Below, piece after piece: positions 31,817-40,170 of a stretch of 64,000 nucleotides of DNA. The position numbers were made by a program, and so were the translations under genes. This DNA comes from Rhizobium sophorae (lineage in GTDB: Bacteria; Pseudomonadota; Alphaproteobacteria; Rhizobiales; Rhizobiaceae). The stretch lies in the NCBI RefSeq assembly GCF_013087515.1, contig NZ_JABFCN010000016.1, positions 289,591 to 353,590 of the forward strand. Reading direction: 5' to 3'. The notes beneath the pieces are model-generated. The model searched no databases and was not told where the DNA came from. It saw only the letters and a list, made by a program, of their open reading frames with translations. Every line of letters begins with the position of its first letter. Within the stretch, counting starts at the first letter, position 1.

Positions 31817-32465
31817 AGGTGCCGGAAACAAAATGCGCCTCGATCAGCTCGGCTGCATGCGTCCAGTCGGTGGCGCGAGTGATGTCGTCGGCGGCGGCCG
31901 GTGCGAAACGATGGACGGGCGAGTTCGGCATCAGGTGGATCAGCAGGCAATCGGCGACGTGATCCCTGACGGAATGCAGATTGCGCGCCATATCATCGAT
32001 GAAGACGACGGGAAGGGAGCGGCTGGCATGCAATGCGTGAACGATCGGCCCCTTGGGTTGTTCGGAGGCAAGCAGCGGAAAGAGCAGGCCCATCCTGTCG
32101 AGCAGCCGACGGCGCTGGTCCTGGAATCGCGGCCGCATGGCCGTCAGGAAAAGCACATCGGCCTCTTCCGAAAGCCGGTCGAGCGTTTCGACGACGCGGT
32201 CGAGCGGCGTCTGCCACAGCTCTTGGGCCTCGAAGAATTCCTCGATCAGCCGGCTGACCTCTTGATCCTCGATCTCCACGCCGTCGGCTTGCGAGACGAT
32301 GTTGCCGTGCAGCCGGAACGATCGCGGCAGAAACGCGTGGCCCTGGCTCTCAAGGAAAAGCTGGAAGGGACCGATGAACTGCAGCACGACGTCGTCGACG
32401 TCGCAGACGATCAACGGCCGTTCGCCGAGGCGGATATGCGAGATGTCGAGTTCCCCGGAGGTCAC
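31791..32465 (-). CDS. HAD-like hydrolase, function unknown
   Basis: 224-aa protein. The N-terminal LIVCDVDDVVLQF matches HAD motif I (DxDxV), LFLTAM around residue 110 motif II, and PVVFIDDMARNLHSV motif III/IV, with the last acidic pair intact. This suggests a small-molecule phosphatase, but the substrate cannot be read from the sequence. The start is a GTG at 32465, only 2 bases after the DUF3572 stop, so the two genes form an operon. Confidence 0.75.
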   Translation of the reverse strand: MTSGELDISHIRLGERPLIVCDVDDVVLQFIGPFQLFLESQGHAFLPRSFRLHGNIVSQADGVEIEDQEVSRLIEEFFEAQELWQTPLDRVVETLDRLSEEADVLFLTAMRPRFQDQRRRLLDRMGLLFPLLASEQPKGPIVHALHASRSLPVVFIDDMARNLHSVRDHVADCLLIHLMPNSPVHRFAPAAADDITRATDWTHAAELIEAHFVSGTFTHSVPAA

Positions 32466-32467
32466 GG

Positions 32468-32776
32468 TCAGTATTCTCCGGAATCGAGGCCCGGTGAAGA
32501 GAAATGCCGCCAGGCCGCCGTCACGGTCTCCGGACTGATTCCGCTCGCCGCGCAGAAGGCCATCGCCGTCGGTTCGTGGTTCATCAGGAAATCCATCATG
32601 CCGGTGAGGAATCCGGGATCGTTGACGGCGTTGCGCACCTGGCCGGGCGCCACCCCTGTCAGGGCGAGGAAGCGGCCGAACATTTCCGGATCGTTGGCAA
32701 GCCAGCCAAGCACGGCGATCGCTGTCTCGTGCGGGTCGGCGGCCTGTTGTTTCGAAGTCTTGAAGTTGCTTTGCAT
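32468..32776 (-). CDS. DUF3572 family protein
   Basis: 102-aa soluble protein. HETAIAVLGWLANDPEMFGRFLALTG and FLMNHEPTAMAFCAASG(I) are typical of DUF3572, a family of unknown role restricted mainly to Rhizobiales and close relatives. It is divergently transcribed from divK, with 133 bases between the start codons. Confidence 0.85.
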   Translation of the reverse strand: MQSNFKTSKQQAADPHETAIAVLGWLANDPEMFGRFLALTGVAPGQVRNAVNDPGFLTGMMDFLMNHEPTAMAFCAASGISPETVTAAWRHFSSPGLDSGEY

Positions 32777-32909
32777 TTCGCTGGGTAAGTTACCTTTTCT
32801 TCAACCAAATACCGGTAGCGTGCGCTATCGGTTTCACGGAGCTATTTGTCCGCATGTGCCTTTCTCATGGGACGAACCGCTGCGCGAACGGACGTAGGGA
32901 CAGCTTGTC

Positions 32910-33281
32910 ATGCCCAAACAGGTGATGATTGTAGAAGATAACGAGCTCAACATGAAGCTCTTTCGCGACCTCATCGAGGCGTCCGGTTATACGACGATCC
33001 AGACCAGAAACGGTATGGAGGCGCTCGATCTGGCGCGCAAGCACCGCCCCGACCTCATCCTGATGGATATTCAGCTTCCCGAGGTCTCCGGCCTTGAAGT
33101 CACGAAATGGCTGAAGGAAGACGACGAGCTGCATGTGATTCCCGTCATCGCCGTTACGGCTTTCGCGATGAAGGGCGACGAGGAACGGATTCGCCAGGGC
33201 GGCTGCGAGGCCTATGTTTCCAAGCCGATCTCGGTTCCGAAATTCATCGAGACGATCAAGACCTATCTGGGCGATGCCTGA
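32910..33281 (+). CDS. divK: single-domain response regulator DivK
   Basis: 123-aa receiver domain with no output domain. The phospho-acceptor is D53 ([10 protein letters not shown]), the acidic pair is at residues 10-11 and the conserved lysine is at ~105 (YVSKPISVP). In Caulobacter and Sinorhizobium DivK is phosphorylated by PleC/DivJ kinases and controls the CtrA pathway. The next gene is pleD, 18 bases downstream, as in Caulobacter. Confidence 0.95.
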   Translation: MPKQVMIVEDNELNMKLFRDLIEASGYTTIQTRNGMEALDLARKHRPDLILMDIQLPEVSGLEVTKWLKEDDELHVIPVIAVTAFAMKGDEERIRQGGCEAYVSKPISVPKFIETIKTYLGDA

Positions 33282-33299
33282 CGCATCGGAAAGACGCTG

Positions 33300-34673
33300 A
33301 TGACTGCGCGAATACTGGTGGTTGACGATATTCCGGCCAACGTGAAGCTGCTCGAAGCGCGGCTGCTTGCGGAGTATTTCGACGTGATGACCGCAGCCGA
33401 CGGCTACACGGCACTGGCGATCTGCGAGCGCAACCAGGTCGATCTCATCCTGCTCGACATCATGATGCCCGGCATAGACGGTTTCGAGGTCTGCGAGCGC
33501 CTGAAGGCCAGCCAGAAGACCGCCCATATTCCAGTCGTCATGGTCACCGCACTCGACCAGCCGACCGATCGCGTACGCGGCCTGAAGGCTGGCGCTGACG
33601 ATTTTCTCACCAAGCCGGTCAACGATCTGCAGCTGATCTCCCGGGTGAAGAGCCTGCTGCGGCTGAAGACGTTGAGCGATGAGCTGCGCATTCGCGCCGA
33701 CACCGCCCATACGATGGGGATCGACGACCTCACACGGGCAGGCGAGGGCCGCGCCGACGAGACTGCTCAGGTCCTGCTCGTCGACGGCCGCGCCAATTCG
33801 CAGGAGCGGATCATCAAGGCGCTGAAGCCCGTCGCCGACGTGCTTGCCCTCTCCGATCCGCAGGCCGCCCTGTTCGAGGCAGCCGAAAGCGCGTTCGATC
33901 TGGTTATCGTCAACGCCAACTTCGACGATTACGATCCGCTTCGCCTCTGCTCGCAGCTGCGCTCGCTGGAGCGCACGCGCTTCCTGCCGATCCTGATCAT
34001 CACCGAGCAAGACGCTGACGAAATGGTCGTGCGCGCGCTCGATCTCGGCGTCAACGACTACATCATCCGCCCGGTCGATCCCAACGAACTGGTTGCCCGC
34101 AGCCTGACGCAGATCCGCCGCAAGCGCTATAACGACCGCCTGCGCGCCAGCGTCAAGCAGACGATCGAGCTTGCCGTGACCGATCCGTTGACCGGCCTTT
34201 ATAACCGGCGCTATCTCGATAATCACCTGAACGTGCTCTTCAACCGTTCTATGGCGCGTGGCCGGCCGCTTTCGGTGCTGATCACCGATATCGACCGCTT
34301 CAAGCATGTGAACGACACCTACGGCCATGATGGCGGCGACGAGGTGCTGCGGGAATTTTCAAATCGCGTCCGTTCGACCATCCGCGGCGCCGATCTCGCC
34401 TGCCGCTACGGCGGAGAGGAATTCGTCGTCGTGATGCCCGACACCTCGCCGGAAATTGCCGCCGCCGTCGCCGAGCGCCTTCGTGCGGCGATCGAAAACG
34501 CTCCCTTCATGCTGAAGCATTCCGGGGCAGCGCTGAACGTCACTGCTTCCTTCGGCATCGCCTCGCGTATTGCGTCGGTACTGACCCCGGACCAGCTGAT
34601 GAAACAGGCGGATCTGGCTCTTTACGAAGCCAAGAATACCGGCCGAAACCGTGTGGTTGCCGCGGCCGCGTAA
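33300..34673 (+). CDS. pleD: diguanylate cyclase response regulator PleD
   Basis: 457 aa with REC-REC-GGDEF architecture. REC1 has phospho-acceptor D53 (LILLDIMMPG). REC2 (~156-280) is degenerate, with Asn in place of the acceptor Asp (LVIVNANFDD), and serves for dimerisation in this family. The cyclase domain has GGEEF at 371-375 and an RxxD inhibitory site (RGAD, 362-365) five residues upstream, so product feedback by c-di-GMP is expected. It works with DivK in polar development and motility-to-sessility switching. Confidence 0.95.
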   Translation: MTARILVVDDIPANVKLLEARLLAEYFDVMTAADGYTALAICERNQVDLILLDIMMPGIDGFEVCERLKASQKTAHIPVVMVTALDQPTDRVRGLKAGADDFLTKPVNDLQLISRVKSLLRLKTLSDELRIRADTAHTMGIDDLTRAGEGRADETAQVLLVDGRANSQERIIKALKPVADVLALSDPQAALFEAAESAFDLVIVNANFDDYDPLRLCSQLRSLERTRFLPILIITEQDADEMVVRALDLGVNDYIIRPVDPNELVARSLTQIRRKRYNDRLRASVKQTIELAVTDPLTGLYNRRYLDNHLNVLFNRSMARGRPLSVLITDIDRFKHVNDTYGHDGGDEVLREFSNRVRSTIRGADLACRYGGEEFVVVMPDTSPEIAAAVAERLRAAIENAPFMLKHSGAALNVTASFGIASRIASVLTPDQLMKQADLALYEAKNTGRNRVVAAAA

Positions 34674-34743
34674 CGAATCACTTGCCGCCATATGCGCCAT
34701 TTGCGGGTTTTCCACTGCGGTAAGCGAATTGTTACCGATTCTT

Positions 34744-34775
34744 AATTTTCGCCTGTGCAATGCAGGGCGAAAATT
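34744..34775 (+). terminator. hairpin downstream of pleD
   Basis: AATTTTCGCCTG (34744-34755) pairs with CAGGGCGAAAATT (34763-34775) with a single bulged base and a 7-base loop. The 3' arm ends in ATTTCG, so the T run is short. It could terminate pleD mRNA or protect its 3' end. Confidence 0.45.
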
Positions 34776-35099
34776 TCGTAACTCAATAGCCCAAAAATGG
34801 ACTCGCCGCGTTGCCGCTGATGTGTTGCCGCGCGATAGTCTTGAGGGTGTCAAGTCGTAGCTCAAAATGAAATGAAGACTATAAAAAATGCCTGCCGCCA
34901 ACACGGTCAAATAGATTGCGGCGACATCACCTCACGTAAGGGGAGGGGAGGCGTAAGTTGTTAAGTTATATTGTCGAATTTCTTGGAAGGGCGAAGCGCT
35001 ACGCTTCGAGTTCAAGCAGAGCCGATAAATCTTTGTATGTCCCAAATCCGGACTTTTAACCATAGAATCAAGATCAGAAAATTCATCATTAAGAATTTG

Positions 35100-35129
35100 T
35101 TGATTTTCTTTCATTTTTGCGCAAATTAT
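35100..35129 (+). promoter_or_regulatory. possible promoter for the pleD-rpmG intergenic RNA
   Basis: TTGATT (35100-35105), 17 bases, then AAATTA (35123-35128), in AT-rich DNA. It is a moderate match, supported mainly by the plus-strand terminator 155 bases downstream, which needs a transcript to terminate. Confidence 0.35.
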
Positions 35130-35136
35130 CGGCTCA

Positions 35137-35330
35137 TAAGAGAAGCGCTCCCGTTGAGGAGTTGTCGATACCCCATGATGCTCAGGTCCGCCGCATCTCC
35201 TGGGTCGTGGGGTCGGTCGGCTAGTAGGCAAGTTATAGCGGTTCCTCGTGCCGTTTTGCATGCTGGCCGACCCCCTTTCACGAAAACGCCGCCACTTCCC
35301 GAAGATGGAAGGGCGGCGTTTTGTCTGTTT
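35137..35330 (+). ncRNA. candidate structured small RNA
   Basis: A foldable, apparently non-coding segment. ACCCCA (35170-35175) can pair with TGGGGT near 35207-35212. Alternatively GGGGTCGG (from 35208) can pair with CCGACCCC (35267-35274). The two pairings exclude each other. The segment ends in the intrinsic terminator at 35283-35330. It matches no RNA family I can recognise from sequence (not tRNA, tmRNA or SRP RNA). It is supported by structure, terminator and a possible promoter; expression is unproven. Confidence 0.45.
35283..35330 (+). terminator. intrinsic terminator of the candidate small RNA
   Basis: AAAACGCCGCC (35283-35293) pairs perfectly with GGCGGCGTTTT (35312-35322), and TTTTGTCTGTTT follows. 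On the reverse strand the stem also ends in TTTT, so it may work in both directions. Confidence 0.8.
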
Positions 35331-35369
35331 GCGCTATCATCTTTAAACCCACAAAGCCGGGCAATAAGA

Positions 35370-35400
35370 AACGCGCAACCCGAAGGCGCGCGTTTTTTTG
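35370..35400. terminator. second hairpin terminator, beside rpmG
   Basis: AACGCGC (35370-35376) pairs with GCGCGTT (35388-35394), followed by a 7-T run on the plus strand. Read from the other strand the stem ends in TTTCTTATT, so it can also terminate rpmG transcription, which runs leftward from 35588. Confidence 0.75.
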
Positions 35401-35420
35401 AAATCCGTCAGGCCAAGTGA

Positions 35421-35588
35421 TTACTTGATCTTGGTTTCCTTGAACTCGACATGCTTCTTCGCAACCGGGTCGTACTTCGTCTTAGTCATCTTGTCCGTCA
35501 TCGTGCGGCTGTTCTTCGTGGTGACGTAGAAGAAACCGGTGTCGGCCGTCGACAGCAGCTTGATCTTGATTGTTGTAGCCTTGGCCAT
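35421..35588 (-). CDS. rpmG: 50S ribosomal protein L33
   Basis: 55-aa ribosomal protein starting [20 protein letters not shown] and ending in a Lys-rich tail (VEFKETKIK). It is the alphaproteobacterial cysteine-free form without the CxxC zinc pair. The frame is open upstream to 35684, but the MAKA start with GGCAGGACG upstream is clearly the real one. It is monocistronic, between a terminator and the MFS gene. Confidence 0.95.
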   Translation of the reverse strand: MAKATTIKIKLLSTADTGFFYVTTKNSRTMTDKMTKTKYDPVAKKHVEFKETKIK

Positions 35589-35680
35589 GGTCGTCCTGCC
35601 TTTAAGAAAATGAAAGCCGTGGAAGCCGGATGGGCTCCACGGCAAATCCTGGCGCGAAACTACGAATCCCGCCCGAAAAG

Positions 35681-36865
35681 TCAAGCCCGTTTTCGAATGA
35701 ACATCAGTCTGATGCCTGAAAGAAGGGCGTAGAGGCCGAAGAAAGCGGCGATCGCCCAGGCAAAGCCATTATTTCCAGCGACATCGATCGCCGCGCCGAT
35801 CGCCTGCGGCCCGGCCACGGTTCCCATCGCATAACAGAAGACGAAGGCGGCATTGGCCGCCGCAAGATCGGAGCCCGTCAGCCGCGAGCCGAGATGGCTG
35901 AGACCGACCGTATAGAGGCCTGAGACGCAGCCACCCCAGAAAAGCAGGAGCCCGGCCATCAGCAGCCAGTTGTCGACCAGCAGCGGCAGCATCATCGAGC
36001 CGATGAACCCCATCAACGCCATGCCGGCCAGCAGCGGCCGCTTGTCGCCGATGCGGTCGGAAAGCAGACCGAGCGGGATCTGAAAGATGACGTTGCCGAC
36101 GCCCATCATGGTGAGCAGAAGTGCTGCCTGTGATTCGGTGAAATGGGCGCGCACGGCAAAGATCGGGAAAAGCGACAGCCCGCCCGCTTCGACCGCGCCG
36201 AAGATGAAGACCGCCGCCGTCGCCGTCGGCACCAGGAAAACGTAGCGCATGAAATGCAGCTCCGGTTTTTCCTCGAGCACCGGGCTTTCGTTACGGGCGA
36301 TGAAGATCGGGATGGCGGCCAGCAGGATCGCGCCGGCGCCGATCAGGAAGGGGAAGATGCCGTCGCTGCCGAGGATCGAAAAGAGCAGTGGTCCGGCGGC
36401 GAAGCCAAGGGAAAGCACCGTCGCGTAGATGCCGAGCACGAAGCCGCGCTTGGAAGGCGGCGAAGCGGCGTTGATCCAGAATTCGGAGAGGATGAACAGC
36501 GTCGTCGTCGCGCCATGGAAGGCGAAACGCAACGGAAACCACATCCAGAAATCCTGGGCGTAGTAGAAACCCAGCGCGCTCAACGCCGAAATCAGCACGG
36601 CCCAGATCATTGTCGGCGCAACGCCATATTTATGGGCGAGCTTGGTGGTGATCGGTGCGGCGGCCATCGCCGCGACCCCGGCCATTGCCGTGTTAAGCCC
36701 GATCAGGGTGGACGAGATGCCGCGTTTTTCGAGGATGATGCTGAGGAGGGGCAGACCGAGGCCGATTGCTATGCCAACGGCTGATATGGACGAGATGGCT
36801 GCCACCAGAGAAGGCCAATGGATTTCTTCGACATCGCCCGGTGTGCCGGTTCTCGGCTGAGACAT
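35681..36865 (-). CDS. MFS transporter
   Basis: 394-aa inner-membrane protein with about 12 hydrophobic helices. Loop 2-3 contains the degenerate MFS signature ([12 protein letters not shown]) and its counterpart in the second half ([16 protein letters not shown]), which is a good match to the G-D-R-x-G-R/K motif. It belongs to the sugar/drug-efflux-like branch, but the substrate is unknown. It stands alone upstream of rpmG, 92 bases away. Confidence 0.88.
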   Translation of the reverse strand: MSQPRTGTPGDVEEIHWPSLVAAISSISAVGIAIGLGLPLLSIILEKRGISSTLIGLNTAMAGVAAMAAAPITTKLAHKYGVAPTMIWAVLISALSALGFYYAQDFWMWFPLRFAFHGATTTLFILSEFWINAASPPSKRGFVLGIYATVLSLGFAAGPLLFSILGSDGIFPFLIGAGAILLAAIPIFIARNESPVLEEKPELHFMRYVFLVPTATAAVFIFGAVEAGGLSLFPIFAVRAHFTESQAALLLTMMGVGNVIFQIPLGLLSDRIGDKRPLLAGMALMGFIGSMMLPLLVDNWLLMAGLLLFWGGCVSGLYTVGLSHLGSRLTGSDLAAANAAFVFCYAMGTVAGPQAIGAAIDVAGNNGFAWAIAAFFGLYALLSGIRLMFIRKRA

Positions 36866-37223
36866 TTATCCATCCTTAGAGAGGTGCGCGAACGAATCGG
36901 CCGATCCCGTCAAATAGATAGACACAGGCGTGCCAAATCCAGGTGACGGATGCCGCTTCGCAGTATTTCCGATGTGAGTGACCATCTGCGGAATGTAAAG
37001 CCCGTTTGGGCAAGAAATGCTTACCATGTCAGGTCTTGAGGATCGTTGGCTCCCGCAATCGGGTGGTGGTCGGTGGAGGGCTGGCACTACACGTTAAATA
37101 TGTCTGGAAGGTGAAAGCGCTAAAGCGTGTCGCGACCTTTCAGATTCGCTCTTCGCGCTTTAGGTCTTTGTTTTTACGCAAGTCGTTATCGCAAAACCGC
37201 TGCACACTTTTGCGCGACATGCT
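36866..37223. other. 358-base intergenic region with dispersed repeat
   Basis: The region lies between the MFS gene start and the end of the DUF983 gene. Its right-hand 100 bases are a dispersed repeat (see 37124-37223). The left part (36866-37080) should hold the MFS promoter; I see no open frame or terminator of note. Confidence 0.5.
37124..37223. repeat. dispersed rhizobial repeat with imperfect terminal inverted repeats
   Basis: A 100-bp element bounded by AGCGTGTCGCG (37124-37134) and CGCGACATGCT (37213-37223), inverted with one mismatch. On the reverse strand it reads AGAGCATGTCGCGCAAAAGT and includes AGCGGTTTTGCG and TAAAAACAAAGA. Related copies occur at ~54215-54290 and 57088-57160 here. 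Its right end touches the TAG stop of the DUF983 gene. It looks like a small non-autonomous repeat with no coding capacity. Confidence 0.7.
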
Positions 37224-37676
37224 CTAATTCGGCCGGCCGGGGATGTCATAATCGTCCGGACCATCACTCTCGCTACCGAAGCCGTGCATGCGCAGCGCCC
37301 ATTGCAGACCGATGACCCCGCCCTTGATCGGCTGGATCGAGGCAAGCGCGGTGATGACGGTGATCGGCGCCCAGATGGCCAGATGGACCCAGACCGGCAG
37401 CACGAAGGTCATGTCGATCAGCATATAACCGCCGACCACGACGTGGCCGAGCACCAGGATGACGATATAGGGCGGCAGGTCGTCGGCGCGTTGGTGATGC
37501 ATCGCCTCGCCGCAGGCCGCGCAATGATCGACCGGCTTCAGGAAGGCACGAAAGAGCTTGCCATTGCCGCAGGCCGGGCAGCGGTTCATCAGCCCGCGCA
37601 TGATGGAGCGCCCAAGTGGACGCTCGACCTCGGGCGTATCGCCGTAGCGGGCGGCTGGATCGGTCGGTGTGCTCAT
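37224..37676 (-). CDS. DUF983 family zinc-ribbon membrane protein
   Basis: 150-aa protein. The N-terminal half has two CxxC pairs (NRCPACGNGKLF and DHCAACGEAM) that form a zinc ribbon, and two hydrophobic helices follow (about residues 72-95 and 98-118), the DUF983 layout. ATG 37676 is chosen because AGAGGAA lies upstream, although the frame extends to 37790. It is the last gene of a likely topA-rnr-DUF983 operon. The function is unknown. Confidence 0.85.
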   Translation of the reverse strand: MSTPTDPAARYGDTPEVERPLGRSIMRGLMNRCPACGNGKLFRAFLKPVDHCAACGEAMHHQRADDLPPYIVILVLGHVVVGGYMLIDMTFVLPVWVHLAIWAPITVITALASIQPIKGGVIGLQWALRMHGFGSESDGPDDYDIPGRPN

Positions 37677-37796
37677 CGCATATTCCTCTTTCAGACCGAA
37701 AGCATCGGATTCATTTTGTGAACCACGTCCAACACCGGCGATCTGCGTTGTTGCCGCGTTTTGCCGAAAACCATCGTCGGCCTCCGGCACGATGCT

Positions 37797-40169
37797 TTAA
37801 TGACGTCCGCGCGGCGGCCTCGTTCCGGGCTTCTTGCGGACCTGGCCTCTGTCGCGGCGGCCCGCCTTGTGGAAGGAGCGCACCGCCGCCGGCATTTCGC
37901 GGCCCTCGCTGATCATCTCAAAACGCAGTGCACCGGCAAGCGGGATCGCTTCGGCAAGTTTCACGGTGACGCTATCGCCCAGGCGATAGCCGAGCCCTGT
38001 TCGTTCACCCGAGAGTGCCTGATGCGCCTCGTCATAGATGAAATAATCGCTGCCGAGCGTGGATATAGGGACGAAACCGTCGGCGCCATAGTCCGGCAGA
38101 GAAACAAAAAGTCCTGATTTTGTCACGCCCGAGACCCGTCCGGCAAATTCCTCGCCGACGCGGCCGCTGAGGTGATGGGCGATCAGCCGGTCGACGGTCT
38201 CGCGCTCGGCTGCCATGGCCCGGCGCTCGAAGGTCGAGATTTCGGCGGCGATATCGTCGAGCGCCGCCTCTTCTTCGGGCGTGATGCCGCCTTCGCCGAA
38301 GCCGAGTGAGCCGACGAGGGCGCGATGCACGATGAGGTCGGCATAACGGCGGATCGGCGAGGTGAAGTGGGCGTACTTCATCAGGTTGAGGCCGAAATGG
38401 CCAATATTCTCCGGGCCATAGATCGCCTGGCTCTGCGAACGTAGCACCATCTCGCTCACCATGGTCTGATGCGGCGTGCCGTCCGCCTTCGCAAGAATGC
38501 CGTTGAAGTTGTTGGCGCGCATGTTGCCGCCCTTGGCAAGCGAGATGCCGAGCGTGGCCAGGAACTCACGCAGGATCTCCTGCTTGGCAAGCGTCGGCCC
38601 GTCATGGATGCGGTAGATCAGCGGCTGGCGTTTCTTTTCCAGCGTCTCAGCGGCGCAGACGTTCGCCTGGATCATCATCTCTTCGATCAGCTTATGCGCA
38701 TCGAGGCGTGGCGGCACGACGACCCGGTCGACCGTGCCGTCAGGCTTCAGCAGGATCTTGCGCTCCGGCATATCGAGTTCCAGCGGCTGGCGCCGGTCGC
38801 GTCCGCGCTTCATTACCTCATATGCGTGCCAGAGCGGCTTCAGGATGGGCTCGAGCATCGGTCCGGTCTGATCGTCCGGCTTTCCGTCGACCGCTGCCTG
38901 CGCCTGCTGGTAGGAGAGCTTGGCGGCACTCTTCATCATGATGCGATGGAAAGTGTGACCGATCTTGCGGCCTTCGCCGGAAAAGCTCATGCGCACCGCA
39001 AGCGCCGGGCGGTCGACGCCTTCTTTCAGCGAGCAGAGATCGTTGGAGATGCGCTCTGGCAGCATCGGCACGACGCGATCGGGGAAATAGACGGAGTTGC
39101 CGCGCTTCAGCGCTTCGCGGTCGAGCGGAGAATTGGGGCGGACATACCACGAGACGTCGGCGATCGCGACGGTGACGAGCACGCCGCCGGGATTGTCGGG
39201 CGAGGGATCGGGCTCGGCATAGACGGCGTCGTCATGGTCCTTGGCGTCGGCGGGGTCGATGGTGATCAGCGGCACGTCGCGCCAATCCTCGCGATGCGAC
39301 ACGCTGGCGGGCCTTGCGGCCTCCGCCTCGGCGATGACGGCCGGCGGGAAGACATGCGGGATGCCGTGCGCATGGATCGCGATCATCGAGATCGCCTTTT
39401 CCGAACCGACGGAACCGACGACGGAAAGCACCTTGGCGCGCGGCAGGCCGAAACGGCCGAGACGGGCGATTTCGACTTCGACCAGATCGCCGTCCGTGGC
39501 GCCGCCGGTGAAGTCGGGATCGATCACCATCTCCTCGCCGCGCCGTTCGATCGGCAGCAGCCGGCCGCCGCCGCCCGGCGCCGTGCGGAAAACACCCATC
39601 GAGGCGCCGCGGCGCCTATCGATCACCTTGATGATCCGCGCCGTATAGGCCGGCCCGCCGCGATCGACAGCCGGGAAGATCTTCGCCAGGATGCGGTCGC
39701 CGAGGCCAGCAACGGGCGCCTTGCCCTTGCCCTGGCGGCCTGCGGGCGACTGCTGGCGGATGGCGACGGCGGGTGCGACGCCCTGGTCCTCCGGCCATTC
39801 CGCCGGCCGGCCGATCAGATCGCCATCCTTGTCGCGCGTGGTGATATCGAGAACGGTGACAGGCGGCAGCGCACCGGGCCGGATCAGCGACTTGCGGTTC
39901 TTCTGCAGCATGCCTTCCTGCTCGAGTTCCTGCAGCATGTGCTTGAGTTCGACGCGGTTGTCGCCCTTCAGGCCGAAAGCCTTGGCGAGTTCGCGTTTGG
40001 ACGCTTTCTGCGGATGGTCGGCGATGAAGCGCAGGATCACCTCGCGCGAAGGCAGCGCGCCGTGGACGATGTTCAGCGGCTCGACGGCGGGGGCATCCTT
40101 GCCGGCGCGGCCGATCTTGCCCGGACGCTTGCCCGCAGGGTTCGTTCTGTCGCGCGGTATCCTGCTCAC
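37797..40169 (-). CDS. rnr: ribonuclease R
   Basis: 3'-5' exoribonuclease (790 aa) of the RNB superfamily that degrades structured RNA. An N-terminal helix-turn-helix/cold-shock part (residues ~40-240) precedes the RNB catalytic core with LITIDPADAKDHDDAVYAE, which holds the active-site aspartates, and HFTSPIRRYADLIVHRAL. The S1 domain starts near residue 690 (GRVSGVTKSGLFVSL). A basic Arg/Lys tail ends the protein. It starts with GTG at 40169, one base from the topA stop, so the two are coupled. Confidence 0.95.
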   Translation of the reverse strand: MSRIPRDRTNPAGKRPGKIGRAGKDAPAVEPLNIVHGALPSREVILRFIADHPQKASKRELAKAFGLKGDNRVELKHMLQELEQEGMLQKNRKSLIRPGALPPVTVLDITTRDKDGDLIGRPAEWPEDQGVAPAVAIRQQSPAGRQGKGKAPVAGLGDRILAKIFPAVDRGGPAYTARIIKVIDRRRGASMGVFRTAPGGGGRLLPIERRGEEMVIDPDFTGGATDGDLVEVEIARLGRFGLPRAKVLSVVGSVGSEKAISMIAIHAHGIPHVFPPAVIAEAEAARPASVSHREDWRDVPLITIDPADAKDHDDAVYAEPDPSPDNPGGVLVTVAIADVSWYVRPNSPLDREALKRGNSVYFPDRVVPMLPERISNDLCSLKEGVDRPALAVRMSFSGEGRKIGHTFHRIMMKSAAKLSYQQAQAAVDGKPDDQTGPMLEPILKPLWHAYEVMKRGRDRRQPLELDMPERKILLKPDGTVDRVVVPPRLDAHKLIEEMMIQANVCAAETLEKKRQPLIYRIHDGPTLAKQEILREFLATLGISLAKGGNMRANNFNGILAKADGTPHQTMVSEMVLRSQSQAIYGPENIGHFGLNLMKYAHFTSPIRRYADLIVHRALVGSLGFGEGGITPEEEAALDDIAAEISTFERRAMAAERETVDRLIAHHLSGRVGEEFAGRVSGVTKSGLFVSLPDYGADGFVPISTLGSDYFIYDEAHQALSGERTGLGYRLGDSVTVKLAEAIPLAGALRFEMISEGREMPAAVRSFHKAGRRDRGQVRKKPGTRPPRGRH

Positions 40170-40170
40170 G

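Larger units (their letters stand above)
34674..35420. other. 747-base intergenic region between pleD and rpmG
   Basis: This is the longest non-coding stretch in the window. It contains a hairpin after pleD (34744-34775), an AT-rich zone (about 34860-35130) with a perfect 7-bp hairpin CGAAGCG-CTA-CGCTTCG at 34992-35008, a probable small RNA (35137-35330) and two strong terminators. Open frames here lack ribosome sites and codon character. Confidence 0.65.

Noticed and set aside
35137..35330. tmRNA or SRP RNA as identity of the candidate small RNA
   Set aside because: No tRNA-like T arm or tag frame is present, and the conserved GGAAGGAAGCA-type SRP loop is missing.
34932..35420. Overlapping frames in the pleD-rpmG intergenic region as possible genes
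   Set aside because: They cross terminators, lack ribosome sites and change composition along their length; a non-coding RNA explains the region better.
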